Shown: positions 42,417-51,925, numbered from the stretch's first letter. The stretch is DNA of 64,000 nucleotides from an uncultured Lachnospiraceae bacterium (GCA_946631295.1 CAMOZY010000003.1:22970-86969); one strand, 5' to 3'. Notes: generated from the sequence alone by a model not told the origin. Translations and numbers: made by a program.

Positions 42417-43976
42417 TCAGATAAATTCAGTACTTTCGCATTTCTCAAGTCCTGTATAGGAAAGTCTGCATATAACATCACAGACCTCACTTAAGAACCT
42501 CCTGTCATGGGATACGCTGATGATCGCACCCGGGAATTCCTTAAGCATACGCCTTATGACAGGTCCCGACAAAGGAGAAAAATTTCTGGTCGGCTCATCA
42601 AGTATAAGGACATTTGCATCCGACAGACTTAAACCAAGGAGCAGCACTTTAGCCTTTTGTCCACCTGACAGTTCACGTATCGGATGATCCATTTCATCCG
42701 CAGTAAACTTAAGAGCTCCAAGATAGGTTCTGATACGTGTACGTTCTTCCTTATCTCCGCTTCCATCCAGATAATCCACAGGTGTTTTTTCCATGTCGAG
42801 CATTTCTTCATAATCCTGCGGCATATACACAGCCCTGATATCCTGTCTGTTCAAAAGTTCATCCGCTATCAATTCAAGGAGAGTGGTTTTTCCGCATCCG
42901 TTTGTTCCTATAACGGCTACCTTCTGTGAACCTCTGACCTTCAGTTCTATATCTCTTGCAAGTACTCTGCTTCCATCGGAGGTCATGAGTTCCGGTAATT
43001 CATATTCGATCACCCATTTTCCTGAAGGTATTGAACTGTCTTTATTCCCAAGCTTGAAATAGATTGCTTCCTCCTGTTCAGGCATCTCTGTCATTTCAGC
43101 ATCTTCACGTTCAAAACGTCTTTCCATTGACTTGACATTCTTCATTTTCTTTTTCAGAAGTCTGCCTATTGCATCACGTTCAGCATGGGAGATATTATCC
43201 AGTCTGCTTCCGACGCTCTGCTCCATGCGTCTTATCTTCTCATCACGGATCTTCTTTTCCCTGCGTTCTTCAAGTGCGATCTGTTCCTGCTTTTCGAAGT
43301 TATGAAGCCGCTCATCCACATACTGTCTGTATGGAATATTGGCCACGGTATGACGGCATTTTGTCTTCCTTCGTATCTGTTCGAAATGTATGACACGGTT
43401 TGCAGTATGCTCTATCAGCACCTCATCATGAGAGATAAATAATACTGCTCCATCGAACTCATTGATGATCTTCTCCATCAATTTAAGCGTATCAATATCG
43501 ATATCATTAGAAGGCTCATCAAGAAGAAGTATTGTGGGACTTTCCATAAGCAAACGCATCATCTGAGCCTTGACACGCTCGCCTCCGGAAAGTGTACCCA
43601 TCTTCTGGTCACGATAGAAAAAGTCCCTTTCAACTCCGAAATTCCCTGCCATCTTTGCAAGGTCTCCGGGATTAAGATCATAGAAAAACTGACTCTCCGA
43701 GAAAAAATCATACACACACTTTTCCTTGTCCTCTTCTGATAATTCCTGTGGAAGATAGGAAAGTCTTTCTGCGCTTATCATTTTTTCACCGGCATACTCG
43801 ATATAATCATCTATAAGTTCGGGATCATATATCCACTTCATCAGTGTGGATTTTCCGTTGCCTTCTTCTCCTATCATCACCGCCCTGTCACCCTTATTGA
43901 GCACGAGCGAAAAATCTTCCAGAATAGTTCTGAGATCCTTTTTATGTATCAGTGTTACATTTCTTATCTGAAACAT
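42417..43976 (-). CDS. ABC-F family ATPase (ribosome-protection / translation-factor type)
   Basis: A 519-residue soluble protein with two ABC modules and no membrane segment. Module 1: GEEGNGKSTLM, LSGGERVKAQMM, LLLDEPSNDIDID. The linker (about 205-300) is long, basic and charged. Module 2: GTNGCGKTTLLE, LSGGQKAKVLLL and an unusual LILDEPTRNFSPLSGP in place of NHLD. Such proteins act in the ribosomal E site in translation or antibiotic resistance. ATG 43976 has GGGGG eight bases upstream. Its gene is 55 bases after the GNAT-RsgA gene, and their shared leader has an upstream ORF and terminator. Confidence 0.87.
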   Translation of the reverse strand: MFQIRNVTLIHKKDLRTILEDFSLVLNKGDRAVMIGEEGNGKSTLMKWIYDPELIDDYIEYAGEKMISAERLSYLPQELSEEDKEKCVYDFFSESQFFYDLNPGDLAKMAGNFGVERDFFYRDQKMGTLSGGERVKAQMMRLLMESPTILLLDEPSNDIDIDTLKLMEKIINEFDGAVLFISHDEVLIEHTANRVIHFEQIRRKTKCRHTVANIPYRQYVDERLHNFEKQEQIALEERREKKIRDEKIRRMEQSVGSRLDNISHAERDAIGRLLKKKMKNVKSMERRFEREDAEMTEMPEQEEAIYFKLGNKDSSIPSGKWVIEYELPELMTSDGSRVLARDIELKVRGSQKVAVIGTNGCGKTTLLELIADELLNRQDIRAVYMPQDYEEMLDMEKTPVDYLDGSGDKEERTRIRTYLGALKFTADEMDHPIRELSGGQKAKVLLLGLSLSDANVLILDEPTRNFSPLSGPVIRRMLKEFPGAIISVSHDRRFLSEVCDVICRLSYTGLEKCESTEFI

Positions 43977-44031
43977 AACAATCACCCCCTTTCGATTGCC
44001 ATGGTTTTACCATGCAGGGTTTATCACATGA

Positions 44032-45483
44032 TCAATACAGATCATTCTTGTTGTTAAATTTCTTACGCGCTTTTGACCATTTCGATATCTCTTTTTTCAG
44101 AGCATAGTTGCGCGTATTCTCTGCTCCGAGACTTTTATACAGGATGTACCTTTCTTCCGACAGTTCACCGTTCTCAATCGCAGCCTTTATCGCACATCCG
44201 GGTTCGGTATCATGTCTGCAGTTACTGAACCTGCAGCATCTTTCAAGTTCCATGATATCAGAAAAGACCTCATCAATACCTTCCTGAGTTTCTGCCATTC
44301 CGATCTCTCTCATTCCGGGAGTGTCGATAATATATACCCCGTTCTTTAACTCGATAAGCTGCCTGTATGTGGTAGTGTGTCTGCCCTTGGAATCATCCTC
44401 TCTTATTTCGGATGTCTTCATTATCTCTTCTCCGGCAATTGAATTGATCAGCGTAGACTTTCCGGCACCGGAAGAACCCATAAGACATATGGTCGTACCG
44501 GGTATGAAGTAATCCTGAAGTTCATCCAGCCCGATACCATAGATTGCTGATATAGCATGCACTCTTATCTTATCGGATATGCTCTCAACCTCGCGTATGT
44601 ATCTCCCCACATTGCTGCACAGATCCGACTTGGTCAGTATCGCAACAGGAATCGCTCCTCCCTGAATCGCAACACTTGCATATCTTGCAATCCTGTTGTA
44701 ACTGTAGTCATCGTTAAGCGAAGTGACAATGAACACATAGTCCACATTTGCGACCATGTATTGCATTACTCCTGTCTTGGCCTGATCCGGTCTCTGAAGA
44801 AGACTCTTTCTTTCACATACAGACTTTATCATCGAATCCCCAAGCAGATTCAGTTCAAATGTCACATAGTCTCCGACTACCGGAAGTTTATCTGCCTCTT
44901 CTTCATAGAAACTTTTCTTCAGCTTTGCGGGAATTTCCCGCCCCATAAACTTTATTGTATAGCTGTTCTTCTGTACCTCGCATATCCTTCCGGTTTTTTC
45001 TTTACCCAGTTCCATATAGGTGAAAATCTTGGGATCCTCTCCCATTGCGATCACATGATCCGGCATTTCCTTCTGAACAAAACCCAGCCTGCTATATAAA
45101 GCGATTGCCCTGGTGTTATCCGGACGCGGATCCACCCACACTGTTTCAGCTCCGTTTTTAAGGGCTTCCGCTATTGAGTATTCCAGCGCCCGGGTTGCGA
45201 TACCACGTCCCCATGCAGACTTAAACAATTTGATATCCAAAGCTGCACTACGTGTAGCTTCATCTATCCCATATTGTGTCTCTCCGCAATATTTACCGTC
45301 TTCAAAGATTGAATAATGTTTCTGCACTGGTCCGGCATTGTTATGTCTGTCCAGCCATTCCCGTACAGAGTCCTCTGTTTCCTGTAATCCTCCAGGCCAG
45401 ATATACTTCATAACATCTTCATCAGCCCAAAGACTCTGAATATTCCTGATATCATCATATGTTGATTCTTTAATAGTGATCAT
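44032..45483 (-). CDS. GNAT acetyltransferase - RsgA GTPase fusion
   Basis: A 483-residue fusion. Residues 1-155 are a GNAT domain (acetyl-CoA loop AWGRGIATRALEYS; ALYSRLGF at the end). From about 163 follows a complete RsgA: OB fold, circularly permuted GTPase with LTKSDL before the P-loop GSSGAGKSTLIN (about 335), DTPGMREIG, and the zinc knuckle C-x4-C-x-H-x5-C in CRFSNCRHDTEPGC. RsgA helps mature the 30S subunit. The sequence style is that of a second, divergent RsgA copy. It precedes an ABC-F gene, so both act on ribosomes. Confidence 0.88.
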   Translation of the reverse strand: MITIKESTYDDIRNIQSLWADEDVMKYIWPGGLQETEDSVREWLDRHNNAGPVQKHYSIFEDGKYCGETQYGIDEATRSAALDIKLFKSAWGRGIATRALEYSIAEALKNGAETVWVDPRPDNTRAIALYSRLGFVQKEMPDHVIAMGEDPKIFTYMELGKEKTGRICEVQKNSYTIKFMGREIPAKLKKSFYEEEADKLPVVGDYVTFELNLLGDSMIKSVCERKSLLQRPDQAKTGVMQYMVANVDYVFIVTSLNDDYSYNRIARYASVAIQGGAIPVAILTKSDLCSNVGRYIREVESISDKIRVHAISAIYGIGLDELQDYFIPGTTICLMGSSGAGKSTLINSIAGEEIMKTSEIREDDSKGRHTTTYRQLIELKNGVYIIDTPGMREIGMAETQEGIDEVFSDIMELERCCRFSNCRHDTEPGCAIKAAIENGELSEERYILYKSLGAENTRNYALKKEISKWSKARKKFNNKNDLY

Positions 45484-45598
45484 TTATTCCTCCGATCATA
45501 AATACATACTTCCCTTTTCATGCACACGGACATAAAAGGAGATAAAACTATAGAATGATTCTTACTTCAGTATGTGAGACCTCAGAATAAATGAGCAG

Positions 45599-45625
45599 AA
45601 AAAGACCGTGACACTTGCCACGGTC
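45599..45625 (-). terminator. Attenuator terminator upstream of the GNAT-RsgA / ABC-F operon
   Basis: A perfect 7-bp stem (GACCGTG / CACGGTC) plus one G-U pair is followed by TTTTT. It lies between a 21-codon ORF and GNAT-RsgA, 115 bases before that gene. It would end most transcripts early. Confidence 0.75.
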
Positions 45626-45657
45626 AGAAAAGAAACATAAGAATTATCCTTATAGGA

Positions 45658-45723
45658 TCAATATGTACAAACCGAGGTCTTCATACTATATTCAACTGCA
45701 TTCTTTTTTACAATTGCACTCAT
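45658..45723 (-). CDS. 21-codon upstream ORF (leader peptide candidate)
   Basis: ATG 45723 opens a 21-codon frame ending in TGA: MSAIVKKNAVEYSM followed by KTSVCTY. GAGG lies about ten bases upstream. CCTCGGTT inside its codons 16-18 can pair with GACCGTGG, the left arm of the following terminator, with a single mismatch, so ribosome position could choose between terminator and read-through. Position before an ABC-F operon suggests an attenuation leader. A free signalling or antimicrobial peptide is a less likely alternative. Confidence 0.5.
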   Translation of the reverse strand: MSAIVKKNAVEYSMKTSVCTY

Positions 45724-45768
45724 TTGATGATTACCTCGCTTTCCTTGTTATTTCTTAACACTGATATA

Positions 45769-45797
45769 CATTTATCAGATATTTATTTTCATGTCAA
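45769..45797 (-). promoter_or_regulatory. Promoter of the upstream ORF / GNAT-RsgA / ABC-F unit
   Basis: A perfect TTGACA (45792-45797) has TAAATG (45769-45774) at 17 bases. The -10 is weak and sits inside a dyad CTGATA-N6-TATCAG (45761-45778). Two direct repeats ATGTCAGA with a 17-base period (45810-45834) lie upstream of the -35. Together with the leader ORF and terminator this accounts for the 376-base gap. Confidence 0.5.
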
Positions 45798-45859
45798 CAT
45801 AAAAATTTTTCTGACATCTGCAAATCTCTGACATGCAGACATTTCTGCATTTACATTCC

Positions 45860-46975
45860 TTAATCGGATACGTCTACATCCGGTGATATTGTAATTGTAT
45901 AATCCGGATACTCTTCATTAACCGCTTTTATAAGGATCTCAACTGCCTTTGAAGGTATCTCACCGAAATTTATGACAGCATCGAAACGCATGGTCTTCTT
46001 CGCCTGATCAAGATAAAAACCGTGCATCTGTATTGCAAAATCATGTGACAGTACTATCTTCTGAACTTTATCCCTTATCGCAGCCGCTTCATCATTATGC
46101 GTGTTATATGAGTACACACCAACTCCAGTGAGTATGACTGCAGTTTCATGATATACCTTTTCTTCAAGTCGTCTGGTAAGAGCATCAACCTCATCAACAG
46201 TCATGGTATCGGGAAGTTCCATATGCACTGATGCGATCTTCTTGTTAGGTCCGTAATCATTGATGATAAGATCATATGCACCGCGAACGCCTTCCTCTTC
46301 TCTTATCAGCCCCTTAACCTTCTGAACAAGTTCCTTATCTGCACGCTGTCCGAGTATATCGTTCAGTGTTTCTATGAACAGCTCAATTCCGGCTTTTATG
46401 ATAAATCCTGCAATTATCACTCCAACGTATGCTTCAAGTGATATCCCCGAGAAGATAAAAACAAGTGCAGAAACAAGAACGGATGATGAAAGGATTGCAT
46501 CAAACAGAGCATCGGATCCCGAAGCAATCAGTGCTCCGGAATTCACTCTGTTTCCCTGTTTTTTTACGTATGTTCCAAGGAATAGTTTTACAAAGACGGC
46601 AACCGTGATGATAACTATTGATACTACAGAATAATCCGGAGTTTCGGGATGAATGATCTTTTTGACCGACTCGACAAATGACGTTATACCTGCATATAAA
46701 ACAAGTGATGCAACAAGCATTGAAGTAAGATATTCGATCCTTCCGTATCCAAGAGGATGCTTTTTATCCGGAGCTCTTCCGGCAAGAAGAGCTCCGACTA
46801 TTGTGATAACTGATGAAAGAGCATCGGAGAGATTATTGACGGCATCCAGGATTACCGCGATGGAATTGGATATGATTCCGACACCCATCTTGAAAATTAC
46901 CAGCAGGATGTTTGTCACTATCCCTACAACACTTGTTCTTACTATTATCTTTTTACGTTCTTTTTCACCGTTCAT
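45860..46975 (-). CDS. Cation diffusion facilitator (CDF) family metal efflux protein
   Basis: A 371-residue transporter with six membrane segments. The metal site in helix 2 reads DAVNNLSDALSS and in helix 5 SDALFDAILSS. A C-terminal cytosolic metal-sensing domain of about 160 residues follows (SVHMELPDTMTVDEVDALTRRLE). The Asn where zinc carriers often have His in helix 2 suggests manganese or iron rather than zinc as substrate; this is inference. It exchanges cytosolic divalent metal for protons. It starts 39 bases after the GH67 gene. Confidence 0.9.
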   Translation of the reverse strand: MNGEKERKKIIVRTSVVGIVTNILLVIFKMGVGIISNSIAVILDAVNNLSDALSSVITIVGALLAGRAPDKKHPLGYGRIEYLTSMLVASLVLYAGITSFVESVKKIIHPETPDYSVVSIVIITVAVFVKLFLGTYVKKQGNRVNSGALIASGSDALFDAILSSSVLVSALVFIFSGISLEAYVGVIIAGFIIKAGIELFIETLNDILGQRADKELVQKVKGLIREEEGVRGAYDLIINDYGPNKKIASVHMELPDTMTVDEVDALTRRLEEKVYHETAVILTGVGVYSYNTHNDEAAAIRDKVQKIVLSHDFAIQMHGFYLDQAKKTMRFDAVINFGEIPSKAVEILIKAVNEEYPDYTITISPDVDVSD

Positions 46976-47014
46976 TATCGATCACTTTCTGAGGAGGTTA
47001 TTTACACTTATCTC

Positions 47015-49015
47015 TTACCAGATCTGTCTGCCCTTCTCATCGGGAATTCCGCTCTTACGGAAGAAATAGGAATTCACCTGATCACACCACTCTCTTGCAT
47101 TGGCAAGCTGTCTCTCGAATCTTTCACTGACGTTTTCGAAAATCTTATCGTCAACCTTACCCTTTAACGACTTCCACTTATCAGCCAGCTGCTGTGCTTC
47201 TTCGTATCCCTCAAAATGAGTGTCATATATATGCTGTATCACTGTCTTGCCACTGTGAAGCTTATGTGTGTAGGGAAGATGATGGAAGAACAGAACCAGC
47301 TCATCAGGGCACTTATCAGGATCATTATAGACTGACGCATTAGGCTCGTTATAAAGAAGTGCATATCCCGTTCCCTTATCGGTCCTGTCTACACCTATGC
47401 CAAGGTGATCTGCCCTGTGATATGTTCCCCATCTGTCATACTCGTATCCGTCAACAGAGCAGCCGTAATGAGTTGCAGGAGTTACCATCCAGCCTATTCC
47501 GAGAGGACTGGTATATCTTTCATAAATCTCTCTCGAAGGAAGAAGGATATCAACTATAGTCCTGACCACTTCAGCATCCTGTGAAATAGTCATTCTTACG
47601 AATTCCTCTGCGATCTCTTCCGATGAAAGCCCGGTATCAAAAGCAAGTCTTCCGAATCCGAACAGGTTGGCTCCGGCAAGATAGTTGCCGGTCCAGTTGA
47701 AATCATTTCCGGTATTGGTAACTGCAGCGATTCCCGAGTATCTGTCACCAAATGTATCACCGCTGATGATATCTGCAACGGTATCCTTGTCCTCACTGCA
47801 ATAGGTCTTAAATCCGAGGATCTCCTTGAATTCAGGGATAAGATAACATACATCGATCTGATGCCCTGTGTATTCCTGTGCAATCTGTACCTCAAGCATC
47901 TGGTTGGTCTTCTTAAGACCGCCGAGAAGAGGTGAGATGGGCTCTCTTATCTGGAAATCCATGGGGCCATTCTTGATCTGAAGAATAACATTATCGTGAT
48001 AGTCTCCGTCCATGGGCATGAAATTGTCATACCCTGCTCTTGCCCTGTCGGTCTTCCTGTCACGCCAGTCCTGCTTACAGTTATATACAAAGCATCTCCA
48101 GATGATTATCGCATTATAATCCTTTACGATATCTGCGAGCATATTGGCTCCGTCTGCCTGTGTTCTTCCATAGGTAAAGGGGCCGGGACGTCCTTCCGAG
48201 TCAGCCTTTACAAGAAATCCTCCGAGTGTGGGGATTCTCTTAAATACTTCGGCCATCTTGGTCTTCCACCATGCGATAACTTTCTCATCAAGAGGATCAG
48301 CGCTGTCCAGTCCCCCTATCTCAATAGTGGATGCATAGTTAAGGCTCAGGAACAGCCTGATGCCGTATCCCGCAAAAATCTCTCCAAGTTCCGCAAGCTT
48401 GTCAAAATATCTGTCGGTTATCATATAGGATGCTGCCTGCTTAACGTTAACATTGTTGATAACAACAGCATTGATTCCTACAGAAGCGATCATCCTTGCA
48501 TAGTCCCTGGTACGCTCATCAATAACAATCTCATTATTTACATAGAAGAATGATTCTCCGGAATATCCTCTCTCGATGCTTCCATCCATGTTGTCCCAAT
48601 GATTCAGCATTCTTAAGGGATTTGAAGGACGTACTGTTTTACCCGAAGCATAAGTATCAGTAATATTCTTTTCACAGGATACAGTGCGGAGAACATCGAA
48701 TACTCCGTACAGGATTCCTGCACCGCTTTTTGAATCAATCGAGATTCCGTCATCACGAAGAGATACGGTATACTCTTCCAGATTCTGAATATCCCTGCCA
48801 TTACTGATGGGTGCTGCTTCTGCATATGATCCGAATACGATCTCAGGATCGATATCCAGCATTGCCTTGAGTCCGGTCTTCAGTTCGTTAACTGCATTGA
48901 TCACTACCTTGTCGGATTCTGAAGCTCCTGACAGATAAAACTTTCTGAGATTTGTGCAATCCCTGCCGGTCTGTCTTGCTTTGTATCCGATCCATAAATC
49001 TGCGTAATTTTTCAT
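47015..49015 (-). CDS. aguA: GH67 alpha-glucuronidase
   Basis: A 666-residue cytosolic enzyme. The N-terminal domain and TIM barrel carry the GH67 hallmarks LRMLNHWDNMDGSIERGYSG, YARMIASVGINAVVINNVN, FLVKADSEGRPGPFTYGRTQ and the C-terminal YDRWGTYHRADHLGIGVDR. Length is the usual one. It removes 4-O-methylglucuronic acid from the ends of xylo-oligosaccharides, complementing the GH43 and GH3 enzymes in this window. TATAAT occurs about 50 bases upstream of the start, a plausible own promoter. Confidence 0.94.
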   Translation of the reverse strand: MKNYADLWIGYKARQTGRDCTNLRKFYLSGASESDKVVINAVNELKTGLKAMLDIDPEIVFGSYAEAAPISNGRDIQNLEEYTVSLRDDGISIDSKSGAGILYGVFDVLRTVSCEKNITDTYASGKTVRPSNPLRMLNHWDNMDGSIERGYSGESFFYVNNEIVIDERTRDYARMIASVGINAVVINNVNVKQAASYMITDRYFDKLAELGEIFAGYGIRLFLSLNYASTIEIGGLDSADPLDEKVIAWWKTKMAEVFKRIPTLGGFLVKADSEGRPGPFTYGRTQADGANMLADIVKDYNAIIIWRCFVYNCKQDWRDRKTDRARAGYDNFMPMDGDYHDNVILQIKNGPMDFQIREPISPLLGGLKKTNQMLEVQIAQEYTGHQIDVCYLIPEFKEILGFKTYCSEDKDTVADIISGDTFGDRYSGIAAVTNTGNDFNWTGNYLAGANLFGFGRLAFDTGLSSEEIAEEFVRMTISQDAEVVRTIVDILLPSREIYERYTSPLGIGWMVTPATHYGCSVDGYEYDRWGTYHRADHLGIGVDRTDKGTGYALLYNEPNASVYNDPDKCPDELVLFFHHLPYTHKLHSGKTVIQHIYDTHFEGYEEAQQLADKWKSLKGKVDDKIFENVSERFERQLANAREWCDQVNSYFFRKSGIPDEKGRQIW

Positions 49016-49093
49016 AATAGTTCTCCCTCTTGCCAGTTATTTTTCAACAGATTCTTAGCATTACCGCTCCTATTATACACTTTTTCCGTAGAA

Positions 49094-49861
49094 TTACAGA
49101 GGCTTTCTGGCAAGATACAGGATATATGTGTCATTGAACACTACCTTATTGCCATTCTCGAGCACGGTTTTCCTGAGTCCTTCAAAAAACAGCGTCTTGT
49201 AGGGTTCAGGGATCACGATATGGTCGCTGTGTGTTCCGCAATACGCCACGTAATCATCCGCATTAAACTCTCTTCTTCCGTAAAAGTCCCTTCTTTCGAA
49301 ATCCACATATCCATAATCCATCGCATGCAGATAATCGAAGGGTTCTTTCATGTCCTTATACTGCTTCTCCGGCTTATAGTATTCACCGTATATCTTCTGA
49401 ATCTTGTCGAAAAGCTCCTCATTTGGAGTCTTGTAATCCCCGTTCAGAAGCATCATGGCAAGAACTCCGCCGGGTTTAAGAAGATCGAAGGTCTTGGGAA
49501 ATGCGACTCTCTCTGGTATCCACTGAATCGTGGCAGCCGAGTATATCATATCGAACTTCATGTCACCGAAATCATGCGTGATAAAATCAGCATTCACGAT
49601 GTGAAAATTCTCATATGATCCGAACTTCTCATTCATCTTAGTGTAGAAGTTCTCTCCAAGTTCGATCGCATTATAATCACATCCTGTCTTTAAAATAGGC
49701 CCTGTTGCCTGTCCTGTTCCCGGGCCAAGTTCAAGCACGGTTTTTCCCGGACCGATCTGCGCATATTCTATAAGATCAGCAAACAGTTCCGGACTGTATC
49801 TGGGTCTGTATTTATCAAACTGCTCCGGTATTGTATCAAATACTTTTCTGAACTCAGTCAT
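49094..49861 (-). CDS. Class I SAM-dependent methyltransferase
   Basis: About 255 residues. It opens with FDTIPEQFDKYRPRYSPELF, followed by the SAM loop VLELGPGTGQAT, a typical Methyltransf_11/25 layout, and IYSAATIQWIPE as motif II. Substrate unknown. ATG 49861 is favoured by AAAGG seven bases upstream; the longer frame runs back into the preceding gene, whose end it overlaps. Confidence 0.83.
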   Translation of the reverse strand: MTEFRKVFDTIPEQFDKYRPRYSPELFADLIEYAQIGPGKTVLELGPGTGQATGPILKTGCDYNAIELGENFYTKMNEKFGSYENFHIVNADFITHDFGDMKFDMIYSAATIQWIPERVAFPKTFDLLKPGGVLAMMLLNGDYKTPNEELFDKIQKIYGEYYKPEKQYKDMKEPFDYLHAMDYGYVDFERRDFYGRREFNADDYVAYCGTHSDHIVIPEPYKTLFFEGLRKTVLENGNKVVFNDTYILYLARKPL

Positions 49862-50882
49862 CATTATACCTTTCGTAGATCCATTCATATCCATCATTTT
49901 CCTCGTTGGAAAGAGCTATGGTAATAATATGATCCGAACTGTTGAATACAATATGTGCTTCTCCATCATTAAGCATCCAGATATGAGTAATGATGCCTGA
50001 ACCCTGGCATCCGTTCCCATATCCGATATCGGAGATTATCTCATGGAATGTGTGCTCCTTATCCACATTTATGAAATATTCGCGGTTTCTTTCATGGAAG
50101 CTTTCACAGATTTCCGAAGTATCATATTTGGGAATAAATTCTGCTATGGTTACGTCAAATGGCTTATACACAAGAGATTCAAAATCCTCCCCAAATAACA
50201 AATAGGGATGATTCTCTTTTTGCTCCGTCCAGTAAAATTCTGTTATACCGGAATTAGGATAATAACATTTCAGACCTGCATCACGGATAACTTCCAATGC
50301 TGCAGGAGAAATTCTAAGAAAGTAAACGCTGTAATCTGCAGCCTGCCCACCGAGTATATCCAGTGCATTCTGTAACTGAGCAGCCGATACGAAATAATCT
50401 ACATAAACACGATATGTGACCGTCACTTCGGGTTTCCTGTTACAGTAGGCTTCAAAACTGCGTGAATCATCAGTGCTGACAAATTCATATAGACTCTGAT
50501 TGCTTCCATACTCAACGCAGTCTCTTACAACATAGCATTCATCAAAGCATGATCCTATCAGGGATTCCACTTCCTGTACATTTTTCTCTGCGTAATAGTA
50601 ATGTGCATACGAATCGGAGATCAGTTTTCCCTTCCAGTCACACTTTGCATATGACCGTATGCCTTCATCGGAAGTAAGCATATACAGACGTATAAGTGAA
50701 AAATATGTCTGATCCGATTCATCTGATTCAATTGTAAAAGTGACTCCGTATTTATCCGATAACTGCTTCTCAAGACGCCATTTCCTGAAACTGTCCGTGT
50801 TCAAAATAAGCAATACAACTACTACAAGTACGGCTATTATAAGTATCGGACATATGATCTTTTTTATTTTTTTTTTCATCAA
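49854..50882 (-). CDS. Hypothetical membrane-anchored protein
   Basis: A 342-residue protein with a short basic N-terminus (MMKKKIKKI) and one hydrophobic segment (about 9-27), then an acidic Tyr-rich domain predicted outside the membrane. It includes SDKYGVTFTIESDESDQ and several single cysteines. Family not recognised. It overlaps the next methyltransferase gene by 8 bases and starts 8 bases after the aldo/keto reductase gene, so it is in an operon with both. No function assigned. Confidence 0.6.
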   Translation of the reverse strand: MMKKKIKKIICPILIIAVLVVVVLLILNTDSFRKWRLEKQLSDKYGVTFTIESDESDQTYFSLIRLYMLTSDEGIRSYAKCDWKGKLISDSYAHYYYAEKNVQEVESLIGSCFDECYVVRDCVEYGSNQSLYEFVSTDDSRSFEAYCNRKPEVTVTYRVYVDYFVSAAQLQNALDILGGQAADYSVYFLRISPAALEVIRDAGLKCYYPNSGITEFYWTEQKENHPYLLFGEDFESLVYKPFDVTIAEFIPKYDTSEICESFHERNREYFINVDKEHTFHEIISDIGYGNGCQGSGIITHIWMLNDGEAHIVFNSSDHIITIALSNEENDGYEWIYERYNDD

Positions 50883-50890
50883 ATTTTTCC

Positions 50891-51925
50891 TCAGACTGTA
50901 GCTTCCCCTGCAAGAACCTTGTGATAGTCTTCAAGATTTTTCTTAAGAAGTTCGGGAATGTTGAGACCATACGGGCATCTGGGCATACATGCACCGCATT
51001 CGATACATTCGCTGACCTTCTCCATTTCACTCTGCCAGTACTCGCTTAGCCAGCCTGCACTTGGTGCTCTTCTCAGCATCAGGCTCATTCTGTTGCACTG
51101 ATTGATCTGTATCCCCACCGTACAGGGCATACAGTATCCGCATCCCCTGCAGAAATCTCCTGACAGTGACTTCTTTTCATTCTCAATGAATTCCTTAATA
51201 TCGCCGCTGTACTGAGGTGTATCATCCATATAGGAAAGCCATTCATCAAGTTCGCTCTCACGCTGAATCCCCCAGATAGGTACAGCTCCGTCAAACTGTG
51301 ATATGAAAGCCATTGCAGCCTTTGAATTCGTGATAAGACCACCTGCAAGGCCCTTCATGCATATAAGACCAACATTGTGTTCATTGCAGAGCCTTATCAA
51401 TTCAATTTCTTTTTCATCGGCAAGATAACTGATTGGATACTGAAGGGTATCGTAAAGTCCGGATTCAAGTATCTGCCTAGCAACTCCTATCTTATGTGCG
51501 GTTCCGCTGATATGCCTGATCTTACCCTGCTTTTTGGCTTCGAGCATACACTCATACATACCCGTTCCGTCACCGGGCTTCCAGCATTCGTTCATCATGT
51601 GGAACTGATATATATCTATGTAATCTGTCTTAAGATTAGTAAGGGAGGTCTCGAGATCCTTCCAAAAGTCCTCGGGTTTCTTCGCAGCAGTCTTGGTCGC
51701 GATGATAATGTTGTCACGTTCCACATATCCGTCACCGAATGCCGCACCAAGTTTTATCTCACTGTCGCTGTATGCCCTTGCGGTATCGAAAAATCTCATT
51801 CCCCCGGAGTATGCTTTTCTGAGAATGATAACAGCCTCGTCAACGGAAACTCTCTGAATCGGGAGAGCTCCGAATCCGTTCTGTGGTACAGTTATGCCTG
51901 TTCTGCCGAGTGTGACGTTTTTCAT
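50891..51925 (-). CDS. Aldo/keto reductase with C-terminal 4Fe-4S ferredoxin domain
   Basis: A 344-residue protein. Residues 1-270 form an AKR barrel (LGRTGITVPQNGFGALPIQ, FFDTARAYSDSE with the catalytic Tyr, YIDIYQFHMM). The C-terminal 80 residues carry cysteine clusters CRGCGYCMPC and CIECGACMPRCPYG for iron-sulfur binding. This AKR-ferredoxin group is common in anaerobes. Substrate unknown. ATG 51925 has GGGAGGG six bases upstream; the longer frame adds ten residues. Confidence 0.9.
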   Translation of the reverse strand: MKNVTLGRTGITVPQNGFGALPIQRVSVDEAVIILRKAYSGGMRFFDTARAYSDSEIKLGAAFGDGYVERDNIIIATKTAAKKPEDFWKDLETSLTNLKTDYIDIYQFHMMNECWKPGDGTGMYECMLEAKKQGKIRHISGTAHKIGVARQILESGLYDTLQYPISYLADEKEIELIRLCNEHNVGLICMKGLAGGLITNSKAAMAFISQFDGAVPIWGIQRESELDEWLSYMDDTPQYSGDIKEFIENEKKSLSGDFCRGCGYCMPCTVGIQINQCNRMSLMLRRAPSAGWLSEYWQSEMEKVSECIECGACMPRCPYGLNIPELLKKNLEDYHKVLAGEATV

